Positions 8,274 through 17,481 are shown, counted from the first letter of the stretch. The stretch: DNA of 37,549 bases from Bacteroidota bacterium (GCA_026391915.1 JAPLCZ010000230.1:1-37549), one strand, 5' to 3'. The notes: generated by a model from the sequence alone, not told the origin. A program made the numbers and translations.

Positions 8274-11200
8274 TTACCTTGCTATGGTTACCGTACCACG
8301 TTTAACGCCAGATTTATCACCTTTTGTTTTTCCAATTAAATCAAAATGGATTATCCAATAATAGGTTCCAGATGGGCACTCAACACCGGTATTATTTACC
8401 TGTCCGTTCCAGTCTTTTGATTTATCATCACCAGCAAAAACCTTTTCACCCCAGCGGTTATAGATTTCAATATTATAGGTTTTTTCACCTACAACTTTAG
8501 GGTCAAATACATCATTTTGTCCATCACCATTAGGAGTCATAATATTCCATGGTTGGAAATCAGTAATGCATCTTACGAATTTACTTATAGTATCCTCGCA
8601 TCCAGATTCGGTAATTGCCTTAAGTTTAATTTGGAAACGGAATTCCTTTTTGTCTTTACTATTATCAATTGGCACTTCGCTTTCAAACTGATGCTTAACC
8701 ACATTAGTGTCATTTACAGTAATGGTGTTGGTAGCTGTTTGGCTGATGTACGTCCACTGATAGCGAACGCAGTCTGGGCAACTATCTTGTGATTTATTCT
8801 TGAAGTAGAATTCACAATGGTCAGCACCCGTTATTGAGTCAACAATAAAGTCTGCATGTGCTGATTCAACCAATACTTGGCGTGTAATAATTGAATCGCC
8901 GCAATGAAGAGTTTTGCCTCTTAAGAGTACTGTATATACACCGGGTTTAGTATAAATATGTGCAACAGAATCTTTGGCAGTTATAGATGGGCTACCATCT
9001 CCCATATCCCAAGTAAAGCTTTCGTAAACAGTACGGCTCTTAGTAAATGCTTTAAGTTTTACTGGCTCACCAGGACAAACTGCTGTATCTCCTTTCATGC
9101 TAAATACATCCCTTCTATAAACTGTTATATTGATTACAGTATCACTAGCATGTGGCCATGTGGCAGAGCATAATTGCTTGGTACCTGTATGTAGATTAAA
9201 GATAGAATCGGACTGAGTGAGGTATAGTGGGAACACACTACTATCTAAGTTTTTCGCACTATCCTTAGGATCTAGATGGGTATAAGTTAGGTAAACAAAG
9301 CTATCAGTACTTACAGTATTTTGGCTGGTTCCATCACTCTTATTCCATAGATAGCTGGCGGTTTTATTTAACTCATGATTACGCACTTTAAGTGTGAATG
9401 GTAAACAACCTTTGTAATCTCCTACAACATTAAATTTAGGATGTGGTCCTGCTACTATCAGATATTTTTTACGGAGAAGAGAATCATTGCAACTACGCAA
9501 CGTGGTTATCTTAGCAAACATATCAAAAGTGTCATTACGGGTATAAGTAAATGCCAAGGTATCTGCCTGCAATGAGGTTCTTGTTATGTTTGGTCTACCA
9601 TCACCTTGGTTCCAAACCCAAGTAGTAATGCTATCAAAAATAATTACAGTATCTTTAATACAAGGTACATTTTTCTTCTTAATAACATCATAGCAGCTGC
9701 CTATATATTTGTCTTTATATGCAAATACATTCTTACGCTTTTTAGGGAATTGATAAGTACCAACTCCTAATGAGATATCAGTGCTATCAATAATAGTTAC
9801 CAGTACAGGTGCACAATAGTTAATGGTATCGCGTAGGTATTTAACGCTAAACTTAGGTTGTACTTTAATTATTTTAACAAAGTTTTTGCGTTGGGTATGT
9901 ACCACACAACCATTACTATCTGTGGTAATCATCCTTACTGTATAAACACCGGGTTGCTTATAGGTATGTGCTACATGCAAGCCTGTGGCAAGAGGGGAGC
10001 CATCTCCAAAATCCCATCTAACAGGCTCTTCACGTCTGTAATTTTTTCCTAATTTCCAGTTACGGTCAATGCTCTTTCTTACAGAGTCGGGCCAGAAAAT
10101 AGGAATAGAATCAAACCTATCCCAAGGGTTAAAAGGAATTACAGAACCCGAAACTGGGTTTGTACTATTCTCCCAAATACCAGATCTTGGCTGGTTTAAT
10201 CCATCATAAAGAATGGCAGTGTTCACAGGGTCTAAACTAAAGTACCTAACAGTACCATTAAAATGTACGGTGCTATTTAAGCAACTTACAGAGTCAGGAG
10301 AAGTGAAGAATGCAAGGTGACCATTAATAATTCTATAGTCCACTTGGTTTACTGTACATCCATCAATATTTCCCTCACTAATAGAGAGCTTATAAACACC
10401 AGGATAGGGTAGTTTAAAGTGTACAGTATCATGTCCGTTTGCTTTGCCTTTGGTGTAATGGTCATCCCATTTAGGGTCACTAAGGTCAAGGATAAGGATA
10501 CTATCTTTTATAGCCACTGGCTTCTTAGCTGTAAAAATTGTAATAGGATACTGGCAACTAAAATCTAAAGCTTGTGCTCTAGCATCCTTAGGGTCAATAG
10601 TGGCAGAGCCAGTTTTGTTTAAAGAAATAATCTCTGCCTTAGTTAGGTATAATGAGTTGCCAAATAAAGGTAAGTTTTGGCTGGTAGCCTTCCCTGTGGT
10701 AGGGTCTATATAATCATACTTAAAGTACACAGTATCACCACCACCAAATTTTGGTATGTAAACAATATCTTTAGTAGAAGTAATATCAGCTTGGTCAGAG
10801 TAATTATTACTTAGTGAAACTTCATTAGGCCAAAATGGTACGCTATAGTAATAATCATTAGCATCAAATCCACCCACGCTACCTGTATTTTCTTCCCTTG
10901 AAATATCATAATGGAAAGAAGTAATAAAGGTTTGATTGGTATCTACAGGGGCTACACTAATTGTGGCTGCGGGTGAATATTTTGCTGTATCATTACTACA
11001 TATCCTGCCTGATAAAGCCACTGGGCTTTGGGTTATATCATATTCTTCATTCCACCATTTTTTTGGATAGCTTTTGCTACCATCAGTGAGGGCTCCAATG
11101 GAAGTTTGAGTTGGGTCATAGTTTACTACAGGTTTTAACTGTACTCGTGTGGCAGAATCTATTACGCTTACCCGCGGCTCAAGTTTGTTAAAGCAAATAT

Positions 11201-13835
11201 AATTGTGGTACCAAGTGGTATCAACGCAATTACCATTTTGGATAACTACACCAATAGTCTTGCAACCAGAGTCCCCAATATTATACCACCAGTTACCAAG
11301 ATAAGGCAACCCAGTAAGGATTTTCTTGGATAAGAAACCCATATTCCAGATAGTATCGTAAACAGTTTTGCCAGCGACTTTGTGTGGATTAACCATACAT
11401 AGAGAGTCATTATTTGCTCTTGCAGAAGCTAAGCCTGCGGCAGAGTCAAAACAAACCCAATAATTTTGTGGTGCTTCGCACACACCGGGCAAGGTTTCAC
11501 TAAAATCAATTTTGTATTTATAGGTGGCACCCAGCGCACACGGCAGTGATTTTTCCGAAAGCATAAATCCTTTTCGTGGTGCCCTGGCGTTATGCCAGCC
11601 AATATAATTCTGTATATACCAATTCATATGGCAATAGTATTTAGTATTCCATCTGGCAGATGGTGGGCCCATCAAAATTTGGAATGTGGCAACATCATCA
11701 CACATAGGTTGGGTAGCCGCTTTGCCATATCTGGAGGTATCAGTAACAGTCATTTTTATGGTGTAGCAATAGGTGCTTCTCTTATCAGGGTCATAGGTTT
11801 TATTAGCAAAATAATGCAATGGGGCTGCCTCAGTAGAGTAGTTACAAGTATCATTATGTTTTGCATAAGTAGAAGTACACCCACCTGCTCTGCTATCCTG
11901 GAACTCCCATAAATATAAAAGAGAGTCACTGGAATAAGGCCAGTTTCTATCAAGGCATTTATCAGGTATTGGGTTAGGATATTGGTCATCCCAAGCATTA
12001 TAGCCTAATCTGAATTTTTTAGAATTATTAGTAAACTGAACCCAGTTAGGGTATTCACATTTGTATTTATCCGAGTCATGGATATTTTGCATAGGCTTCT
12101 TATCAGGAGACCACTCTGCAGTAGCAGGGTTGTAGAAAAGAGCTGTGTCATAATTATTAGGTGAATAAAGATTACCGCCAGAGGATTGTGACCATAAAAG
12201 AACACCTGCCTTAGGAAGTGGGTCACCAAATTTCCATTGGTATTTATTTTCAAGGGAATCCACAAACATCACAGTTTTATATGAAGATGCTTTGAATTTA
12301 AATTGCGCTGCATCCCAACCCTGCATAATTAGTTTTTTACCATTAGGACCATTACAAAGGGTATCATAGGTTTTTACTCCTTTAAAAGATGGCTTAGTGG
12401 TTATGTCGCAAAACTGAGGGGCATAATGTGCTGTTTTAGTTTTGCCATTAGGGTAAGTGTAAATTGAGTAATCAATAGTTTTAGCACACAACCTCCTATT
12501 AGTAATATCATTAAACATTGACCGGCTAAAAGTATCGTATTTAGTACCATGCTTAATGTTCCAATCTGCACTTAACGAAATAGAAGGCCTGAAGGTAGAA
12601 AGCGGCTTGCCTGGGTGTGGTGCAGGTGGCGTAATATTCAACCTCGCCTGCGGCCCCTTAACAAAGAGAAGGAAACAAGTATCAATTGCACAATCTTTAC
12701 CGGCAATGTGGTCTGCTTTAAATTTTATTTGATAGTTACGTGGCCCTTTTACAAAAGCATGCGCTTGAGTCCATGTATATGTTTTTACGTTTTCCAAACC
12801 ACTTGGAGGGTCATCAAAATTCCACTCTGTGTAATAGAACCCATCAATAGGGTCAATGGAGAAGGTTACATTTTGCTTAGCCAATGACCAGCAAAGAGAA
12901 TCAGGGAATTTTAAGTTGATGGTATATTTATAATTGATAATAGGGGAGGTAGCTTTGAATTTTTCATGGCAACCTTCTTTAGTCCAAACCTCAAATGTTG
13001 GGTAGAATTTACCGCCTTTGGTATAGAAGTGTTTGGGTGGATTCCAGTTTACAGAATCTAAAGGAGTGCTATCTGCAAAATCCCAATAAAATTTAGTAAC
13101 ATGATAATCTGTGGTATCAAAAGTTGTATTGTTTAGTATTGCCGCTGTAATCTTACAGTTTGGTTTAGAGTTAATAGTAAAAGTAGGTTTTAGATTAGGC
13201 AATATCTGAATTTTTCTACTAACAGTTTGTGTGTCCTGGCAACCTTTTGCATCTTTGATAGTAAGAGCAATAGAGTAAAACCCGGGAGACTGATAATGGT
13301 GACAACCTGGGTTATAACCTGTATCGTTTTGCCCATCTCCAAAAGCCCAGAAATAATCTGTAATAGGCCATTTGTGCTTACTTACTTTACTGCTTTGCTT
13401 ATAGCAATACTTATTAGTTTTAAAACATTGAACAGCCTGAATCTGACTTAAACTAATCTGTGCCTTTGGGTGATCCCAAACAATAATTTGGGGACCAAAA
13501 GTGGCGGTAGATTTACTCCCGTCACTATAGGTTATTGTACAAGAGGTACGGTAATCCTTAGTGGTATCAGGAGATCCGGTGAGGTAGGTATGTAATACCG
13601 TACTATCCGTGCTTGGGCTGTTATTGGTTTTCTTATCACCAAAATTCCAGTTCCATGCTACAGGAGTTTTTGATGATAGATTTACTGCCTTAAATCCTAC
13701 AGGATAAGGATAACAACCTTGCCTGCCAAAGCCGGGTTGCACATCCACCCTAATTTGGGCGTTGGCAATGGTGCCCATTATTACAATGGCAAAAATTGCA
13801 ATAAGGCTTTTCAAGTTCAAATTTGACTTATTCAT
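8274..13835 (-). CDS. giant PKD-domain surface protein with T9SS type B (CHU_C) sorting domain
   Basis: I place the start at ATG 13835 (1,853 residues). The track's start at 13859 is a TTG inside the promoter's TAACTTTG. From ATG the protein opens with a clean signal peptide (LIAIFAIVIMGTIANAQ). PKD or PKD-like cores (track numbering) occur near residues 73, 172, 260, 545, 640, 1280, 1420 and 1620, with motifs such as WAFGDGQND and WDMGDGSPS. The middle third (~400-1150) is Trp/Lys/Tyr-rich with few FGDG motifs, as if PKD folds carry long insertions. The final ~90 residues (IMTPNGDGQNDVFD, YNRWGEKVF, GTYYW) are the gliding-associated CHU_C/T9SS type B domain. The product is presumably exported and surface-attached or released. 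It follows the sigma and T9SS-tailed membrane genes by about 60 bp and has its own promoter. Confidence 0.9.
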   Translation of the reverse strand: MNKSNLNLKSLIAIFAIVIMGTIANAQIRVDVQPGFGRQGCYPYPVGFKAVNLSSKTPVAWNWNFGDKKTNNSPSTDSTVLHTYLTGSPDTTKDYRTSCTITYSDGSKSTATFGPQIIVWDHPKAQISLSQIQAVQCFKTNKYCYKQSSKVSKHKWPITDYFWAFGDGQNDTGYNPGCHHYQSPGFYSIALTIKDAKGCQDTQTVSRKIQILPNLKPTFTINSKPNCKITAAILNNTTFDTTDYHVTKFYWDFADSTPLDSVNWNPPKHFYTKGGKFYPTFEVWTKEGCHEKFKATSPIINYKYTINLKFPDSLCWSLAKQNVTFSIDPIDGFYYTEWNFDDPPSGLENVKTYTWTQAHAFVKGPRNYQIKFKADHIAGKDCAIDTCFLLFVKGPQARLNITPPAPHPGKPLSTFRPSISLSADWNIKHGTKYDTFSRSMFNDITNRRLCAKTIDYSIYTYPNGKTKTAHYAPQFCDITTKPSFKGVKTYDTLCNGPNGKKLIMQGWDAAQFKFKASSYKTVMFVDSLENKYQWKFGDPLPKAGVLLWSQSSGGNLYSPNNYDTALFYNPATAEWSPDKKPMQNIHDSDKYKCEYPNWVQFTNNSKKFRLGYNAWDDQYPNPIPDKCLDRNWPYSSDSLLYLWEFQDSRAGGCTSTYAKHNDTCNYSTEAAPLHYFANKTYDPDKRSTYCYTIKMTVTDTSRYGKAATQPMCDDVATFQILMGPPSARWNTKYYCHMNWYIQNYIGWHNARAPRKGFMLSEKSLPCALGATYKYKIDFSETLPGVCEAPQNYWVCFDSAAGLASARANNDSLCMVNPHKVAGKTVYDTIWNMGFLSKKILTGLPYLGNWWYNIGDSGCKTIGVVIQNGNCVDTTWYHNYICFNKLEPRVSVIDSATRVQLKPVVNYDPTQTSIGALTDGSKSYPKKWWNEEYDITQSPVALSGRICSNDTAKYSPAATISVAPVDTNQTFITSFHYDISREENTGSVGGFDANDYYYSVPFWPNEVSLSNNYSDQADITSTKDIVYIPKFGGGDTVYFKYDYIDPTTGKATSQNLPLFGNSLYLTKAEIISLNKTGSATIDPKDARAQALDFSCQYPITIFTAKKPVAIKDSILILDLSDPKWDDHYTKGKANGHDTVHFKLPYPGVYKLSISEGNIDGCTVNQVDYRIINGHLAFFTSPDSVSCLNSTVHFNGTVRYFSLDPVNTAILYDGLNQPRSGIWENSTNPVSGSVIPFNPWDRFDSIPIFWPDSVRKSIDRNWKLGKNYRREEPVRWDFGDGSPLATGLHVAHTYKQPGVYTVRMITTDSNGCVVHTQRKNFVKIIKVQPKFSVKYLRDTINYCAPVLVTIIDSTDISLGVGTYQFPKKRKNVFAYKDKYIGSCYDVIKKKNVPCIKDTVIIFDSITTWVWNQGDGRPNITRTSLQADTLAFTYTRNDTFDMFAKITTLRSCNDSLLRKKYLIVAGPHPKFNVVGDYKGCLPFTLKVRNHELNKTASYLWNKSDGTSQNTVSTDSFVYLTYTHLDPKDSAKNLDSSVFPLYLTQSDSIFNLHTGTKQLCSATWPHASDTVINITVYRRDVFSMKGDTAVCPGEPVKLKAFTKSRTVYESFTWDMGDGSPSITAKDSVAHIYTKPGVYTVLLRGKTLHCGDSIITRQVLVESAHADFIVDSITGADHCEFYFKNKSQDSCPDCVRYQWTYISQTATNTITVNDTNVVKHQFESEVPIDNSKDKKEFRFQIKLKAITESGCEDTISKFVRCITDFQPWNIMTPNGDGQNDVFDPKVVGEKTYNIEIYNRWGEKVFAGDDKSKDWNGQVNNTGVECPSGTYYWIIHFDLIGKTKGDKSGVKRGTVTIAR

Positions 13836-13856
13836 GTTAATTACGTTTTGAGTGTT

Positions 13857-13864
13857 CAAAGTTA
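13857..13864 (-). promoter_or_regulatory. -7 promoter element of the giant PKD gene
   Basis: TAACTTTG on the minus strand matches TAnnTTTG exactly. Nineteen nt further upstream is TTTA (13884-13887), one base off the TTTG -33 element. The predicted transcript starts about 15-20 nt before ATG 13835. The last three bases of the element are the TTG used as a start in the ORF track. Confidence 0.7.
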
Positions 13865-13895
13865 TATGTTGATTATGTTTTATTAAAGTTTTGTT

Positions 13896-15194
13896 TTACC
13901 GCGTGATGGTAACTGTACCTGTTTTGGTTTTCAGTGGCTCATTCCCAAACTGATATTTGATGAGATAAATATAAGTTCCAGTAGCACACGGCTGCCCAGT
14001 TTTTAGGTTGTTGCCTTCCCAACTCATGGTTCTGTTTTGTGTGGTATAAACCATTTCTCCTCGGCTATTCATGATGGATGCTTCAAAGAATCTGGCTTCA
14101 GAAAAGTCAAGGTCAAAAGCATCATTAATACCATCACCGTTGGGGGTAAATACATTATTAGGCATATTAAATTTATTTCTGCCACTCACATTTATTTTCT
14201 GGATGAAGGTATCCATGCAGCCATTTTGCCCAAAGGCTTTTAACCTGATGGTGTAATCACCTTCTTTACTGAAACTATGCTCAGGATTTACTCTCATATC
14301 CATAGCAGAGCCATCATTAAAATACCACTCAAACCTATTGGCATTTTGAGTATTATTGCTGATTCTGCAAGTAAGACCTTCGCAGCCACTTACCATAAAG
14401 TCTGCTTTCTGCAACTCTCTTACTTGCACATTGCGTGAACAAGTGGAAAATTTATTTTTAACACTCACTTGATAAACCCCAGCCCTCTTATATTTATGCT
14501 GCATGAGGTCATTATCCTGAGATGTACTTCCATCTCCCCAATCTACAATTGTGGTTGTGCCACCTGCATTAAATTGGTAAGTAGCATTGGCGCAAATTGC
14601 GGTATCATCCAAGCTTGTTGGTAGAACTGCGGGTTTATTCTCATTTTTTCCTTTGTTGTCATTTGCAGTGGCTTTATCCTTATCTCCATTACTTGGGTCA
14701 ATAGTTTTATCACCATTATTATTTGGGGTATTCAAATTATTTCCATCAACATCAGTAATGGATTTACTTGAGCCCAACACCCTACCCATTCTTATTTTAG
14801 TATCCTCTTTAGTGAGTTTGTTTTCGTTGATGGGGTCATTATTCCCTTCTACAACTGCTGCATTATTTTCAGAATTATTGATTTGATTTCCACTCTCAAC
14901 CACCCCTATTTTTTCAGTATTTGAGGTTTTCTTATCCTCGCCATTAAGGTTATTATAAATCAAGACTGCGGCAGTGATAACCACTGCCCCAATAATAGCA
15001 ATACCGCCCAATTTGGCAGCTGTAAACGCTTTTACCACAGAGCCTGCCTGCGTGCCACTTGCGCTACTGCCAGCATTAGGCATTTGCCCAATTTGCTGCT
15101 GCACAGCTTGCCAACCCTGGTTCATTTCCGCGGGGTTGAAATCTGCCTCATAGTTTTCAAAGGCATCTTTAAAAATTTTATCCATATTACTCAT
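13896..15194 (-). CDS. single-pass membrane protein with PKD domains and T9SS type B tail; candidate anti-sigma factor
   Basis: The 432-residue product has no N-terminal signal peptide. Residues 1-61 are soluble and polar (DKIFKDAFENYEADFNPAE), similar in style to N-termini of Bacteroidota membrane proteins encoded beside ECF sigma genes. One TM segment (~62-80, LGGIAIIGAVVITAAVLIY) is followed by an Asn/Asp/Lys-rich linker (~84-185). Two PKD-like domains follow (DWGDGSTSQ near 215 and WYFNDGSAMD near 290). The last ~90 residues are a CHU_C/type B sorting domain (NVFTPNGDGINDAFD, GTYIYLIKYQFG). Its start overlaps the sigma gene's stop by 8 bp (ATGAGTAA), implying translational coupling. I infer an inner-membrane anti-sigma with an external domain that mimics or senses T9SS cargo. 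No anti-sigma family match can be shown from sequence alone. Confidence 0.8.
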   Translation of the reverse strand: MSNMDKIFKDAFENYEADFNPAEMNQGWQAVQQQIGQMPNAGSSASGTQAGSVVKAFTAAKLGGIAIIGAVVITAAVLIYNNLNGEDKKTSNTEKIGVVESGNQINNSENNAAVVEGNNDPINENKLTKEDTKIRMGRVLGSSKSITDVDGNNLNTPNNNGDKTIDPSNGDKDKATANDNKGKNENKPAVLPTSLDDTAICANATYQFNAGGTTTIVDWGDGSTSQDNDLMQHKYKRAGVYQVSVKNKFSTCSRNVQVRELQKADFMVSGCEGLTCRISNNTQNANRFEWYFNDGSAMDMRVNPEHSFSKEGDYTIRLKAFGQNGCMDTFIQKINVSGRNKFNMPNNVFTPNGDGINDAFDLDFSEARFFEASIMNSRGEMVYTTQNRTMSWEGNNLKTGQPCATGTYIYLIKYQFGNEPLKTKTGTVTITR

Positions 15195-15843
15195 GGCTTA
15201 TTTTATTCAATAAATTAATATTTTCTCTTTCTTCAATCATCTTTTGCATAGCTTGCTTTGCCCTTGCATATTGCGATTTTGAAGTGCTCTCACTAATCCC
15301 AAACTTCTCCCCAATTTCTTTGTGGGTATATCCCTCAATAGCAAAAAGGTTAAACACCAACTTATACCCAGTAGGTAGGCTGTGCATCATCCCTAAAAGC
15401 TCCTCATAATTTAAATGGCTGATGGTGTTTTCTTCGCCGTATTTCTCTTCGCCAAATTCAGTGTTTAAATCAGTGGTCATTATATCTGCTTTCTTCCTGC
15501 GAATGTTATCAAGGGCGCTGTTCACCATTATTCTCCTAAGCCATGCCTCAATATTTCCGTTATGTACAAAATCTACAATATGCTTAAATGCCTTCACATA
15601 TCCCTCCTGCAAAACATCTTTTGCCTCATCCCTGCTTTCACTATATCTTAAAGTTACACCTAACATTTTTCCGTAGTATTTTTTGTAAAACATTTCTTGA
15701 TATTTTGGCATCCCCTTGCGGCATCCATCCACCATCTCTTTCTCTGCATCTGAAGGCTCAAACCCCATATCATTTCCGTGATTTTGCATAAGGACGTAAA
15801 ATTTGCCCCAAAAGACGTATGGGGGTATGAAAATAATTTTCAT
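15187..15843 (-). CDS. ECF-type RNA polymerase sigma-70 factor
   Basis: The protein has sigma region 2 (YYGKMLGVTLRYSESRDEAKDV, LQEGYVKAFKH, WLRRIMVNSALDNIRRKK) and region 4 with a helix-turn-helix (YTHKEIGEKFGISESTSKSQ). It has no regions 1 or 3, as expected for ECF factors. The start is uncertain. The track's M1 gives an odd hydrophobic leader (MKIIFIPPYVFWGKF) but has a purine-rich AGGAGAAAGGGG before it and a near-promoter TACCTTG at 15861-15867. M19 (ATG 15789) would give a more typical ~200-residue protein. The 3' end overlaps the membrane-protein gene by 8 bp. The pair probably works as sigma and regulator, and the giant PKD gene downstream is an obvious candidate target. Confidence 0.92.
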   Translation of the reverse strand: MKIIFIPPYVFWGKFYVLMQNHGNDMGFEPSDAEKEMVDGCRKGMPKYQEMFYKKYYGKMLGVTLRYSESRDEAKDVLQEGYVKAFKHIVDFVHNGNIEAWLRRIMVNSALDNIRRKKADIMTTDLNTEFGEEKYGEENTISHLNYEELLGMMHSLPTGYKLVFNLFAIEGYTHKEIGEKFGISESTSKSQYARAKQAMQKMIEERENINLLNKISHE

Positions 15844-15892
15844 TTGCCCCTTTCTCCTCTCAAGGTATTTCTCTAAAACCTTTTAAATTTAC

Positions 15893-15900
15893 TAATTTTG
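15893..15900 (+). promoter_or_regulatory. -7 promoter element of the biotin carboxylase gene
   Basis: TAATTTTG matches TAnnTTTG exactly and lies 45 nt before ATG 15946. The track's start (TTG 15898) is the end of this element. I see no clear -33 element. Confidence 0.65.
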
Positions 15901-15945
15901 GCGGAAAATTACGATTTACCCCCCGTAAAAATATTTTTAAAAAAG

Positions 15946-17436
15946 ATGCAAAAAATTTTAGTTGCCAACCGTGGCGAGATAGCCCTCCGCATTATGAGGT
16001 CAATAAAAGAAATGGGCATTGCCACCGTAGCCGTGTATTCCGAGGCAGATAGATTAGCACCCCATGTCCGCTTTGCCGATGAAGCCATTTGCCTTGGGCC
16101 TGCCCCCTCCAATCAATCCTATTTATTAGAAGATAAAATTATAGCCGAAGCCCTGCGCCTTGGCGTAGATGGCATACACCCCGGCTATGGATTCCTCTCA
16201 GAGAACGCAGAATTTGCGGGTAAAGTAGAGGCTGCCGGCATCACTTTTATTGGCCCATCATCCCTTGCTATAGAAATGATGGGGAATAAACTCGCCGCCA
16301 AAGCTGCCGCCTTGAAGTTTGATGTGCCTATGCTACCCGGTACTAAAGATGCCATTGCCGATATTGCCGAAGCCAAAAAAATTGCTACCGAAATCGGGTT
16401 CCCTGTTTTAATCAAAGCCGCTGCCGGAGGTGGTGGCAAAGGGATGCGGGTGGTAAATGCCGCCGCCGAATTGGAAGAACAAATGCAGCGCGCCATTGGT
16501 GAGGCAACCTCTGCCTTTGGCGATGGAAGCGTTTTTCTGGAAAAATATGTTGCCTCCCCAAGGCATATTGAGATTCAAGTACTCTGTGATAAACACCAAA
16601 ACTACCTATACCTTTTTGAGAGGGAGTGCTCTGTGCAGCGCCGCCACCAAAAGGTAGTGGAGGAGGCTCCTTCCTGCGTACTTACCCCCGAAATCCGCAA
16701 GATGATGGGCGAAAACGCTGTGAAAATTGCCAAAGCCTGCGACTATGTAGGTGCCGGCACAGTAGAGTTTTTATTGGATGAAAACCACCATTTCTTTTTC
16801 TTGGAGATGAATACCCGCCTGCAAGTAGAGCATCCCGTTACGGAGATGATAACAGGGCTTGACCTTGTAAAAGAACAAATAAAAATAGCGCGTGGAGAGG
16901 TGCTCTCATTTACGCAGGAGGATTTAAAAATCAATGGGCACGCTATTGAATTGCGCATTTATGCCGAAGACCCCACCAATAATTTTTTGCCGGATATTGG
17001 CACCCTAAAAACCTACCGCACCCCTGATGGCCCCGGCATACGGGTGGATGGCGGCTACGAAGAAGGCATGACCATACCTGTATATTATGACCCCATGATT
17101 GCCAAACTTGCCGTGCATGCCCCCACCCGCCAAGAGGCATTGCAAAAGATGATACGTGCTATTGATGATTACAAAATAGAAGGCGTAGCCAACACCCTTA
17201 TTTTCGGAAAATTTGTGATGCAGCACCCCGATTTTGCAAGCGGAAATTTTGATACCCATTTTGTGCCCAAGCACTTCTCCCCAGAGAAACTACAATCCCA
17301 AAACGAAGACGAAATACTTATAGCTGCCATTGCCGCCGCACATATTTACGAAACAGCAAAAAAGGAAGTTGCCACTGCTGCGACCAATGGTGCAGTGAAA
17401 TCTAATTGGGGGGAGAGAAGGGGGATGAGGGGGTAG
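15946..17436 (+). CDS. accC: biotin carboxylase subunit (acetyl-/acyl-CoA carboxylase)
   Basis: The protein carboxylates biotin on the carrier protein using ATP and bicarbonate, the first half-reaction of acetyl- or propionyl-CoA carboxylase. The start at ATG 15946 (M17 of the track ORF) gives the canonical MQKILVANRGEIALR and 496 residues. Visible hallmarks are the N-terminal Rossmann-like start, the ATP-grasp glycine loop (AAAGGGGKGMR), ECSVQRRHQKVVEEAP, the catalytic EMNTRLQVEHPVTE, and RIYAEDP in the C-terminal domain. The length is longer than E. coli AccC (449) and fits the Bacteroidota acyl-CoA carboxylase type with an extra tail. No carrier (accB/pccB) gene is adjacent, so acetyl versus propionyl specificity is undecided. 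The last residues (NWGERRGMRG) are written by the G-rich run at 17408-17439 and may be altered relative to relatives. Confidence 0.93.
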   Translation: MQKILVANRGEIALRIMRSIKEMGIATVAVYSEADRLAPHVRFADEAICLGPAPSNQSYLLEDKIIAEALRLGVDGIHPGYGFLSENAEFAGKVEAAGITFIGPSSLAIEMMGNKLAAKAAALKFDVPMLPGTKDAIADIAEAKKIATEIGFPVLIKAAAGGGGKGMRVVNAAAELEEQMQRAIGEATSAFGDGSVFLEKYVASPRHIEIQVLCDKHQNYLYLFERECSVQRRHQKVVEEAPSCVLTPEIRKMMGENAVKIAKACDYVGAGTVEFLLDENHHFFFLEMNTRLQVEHPVTEMITGLDLVKEQIKIARGEVLSFTQEDLKINGHAIELRIYAEDPTNNFLPDIGTLKTYRTPDGPGIRVDGGYEEGMTIPVYYDPMIAKLAVHAPTRQEALQKMIRAIDDYKIEGVANTLIFGKFVMQHPDFASGNFDTHFVPKHFSPEKLQSQNEDEILIAAIAAAHIYETAKKEVATAATNGAVKSNWGERRGMRG

Positions 17437-17439
17437 GGG
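17408..17439 (+). other. G-quadruplex-type motif across the biotin carboxylase stop codon
   Basis: Four G-runs occur in 32 nt: G6, AGAGAA, G5, ATGA, G5, TA, G4. The TAG stop is formed from the last spacer and run. The pattern satisfies the classical G4 rule with runs of at least four in an AT-rich region. The start of it also pairs with TTCTCTCCCC at 17451-17460 as a 10-bp inverted repeat, so a duplex hairpin is an alternative structure. It lies between the coding end and the next promoter and could act in termination or mRNA 3'-end stability. Confidence 0.6.
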
Positions 17440-17481
17440 TAAAAAAATATTTCTCTCCCCACTCATTTCTATAAAACCCTT

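Noticed and set aside
12005-12265. Minus strand 86-residue ORF inside the giant PKD gene
   Set aside because: Different frame on the same strand as a continuous conserved protein; no start context.
14587-14886. 99-residue + strand ORF opposite the T9SS-tailed membrane gene
   Set aside because: It is the mirror of the low-complexity Asn/Asp linker and TM region. It has no start context and its hydrophobic Ser/Leu composition is typical of an antisense shadow.
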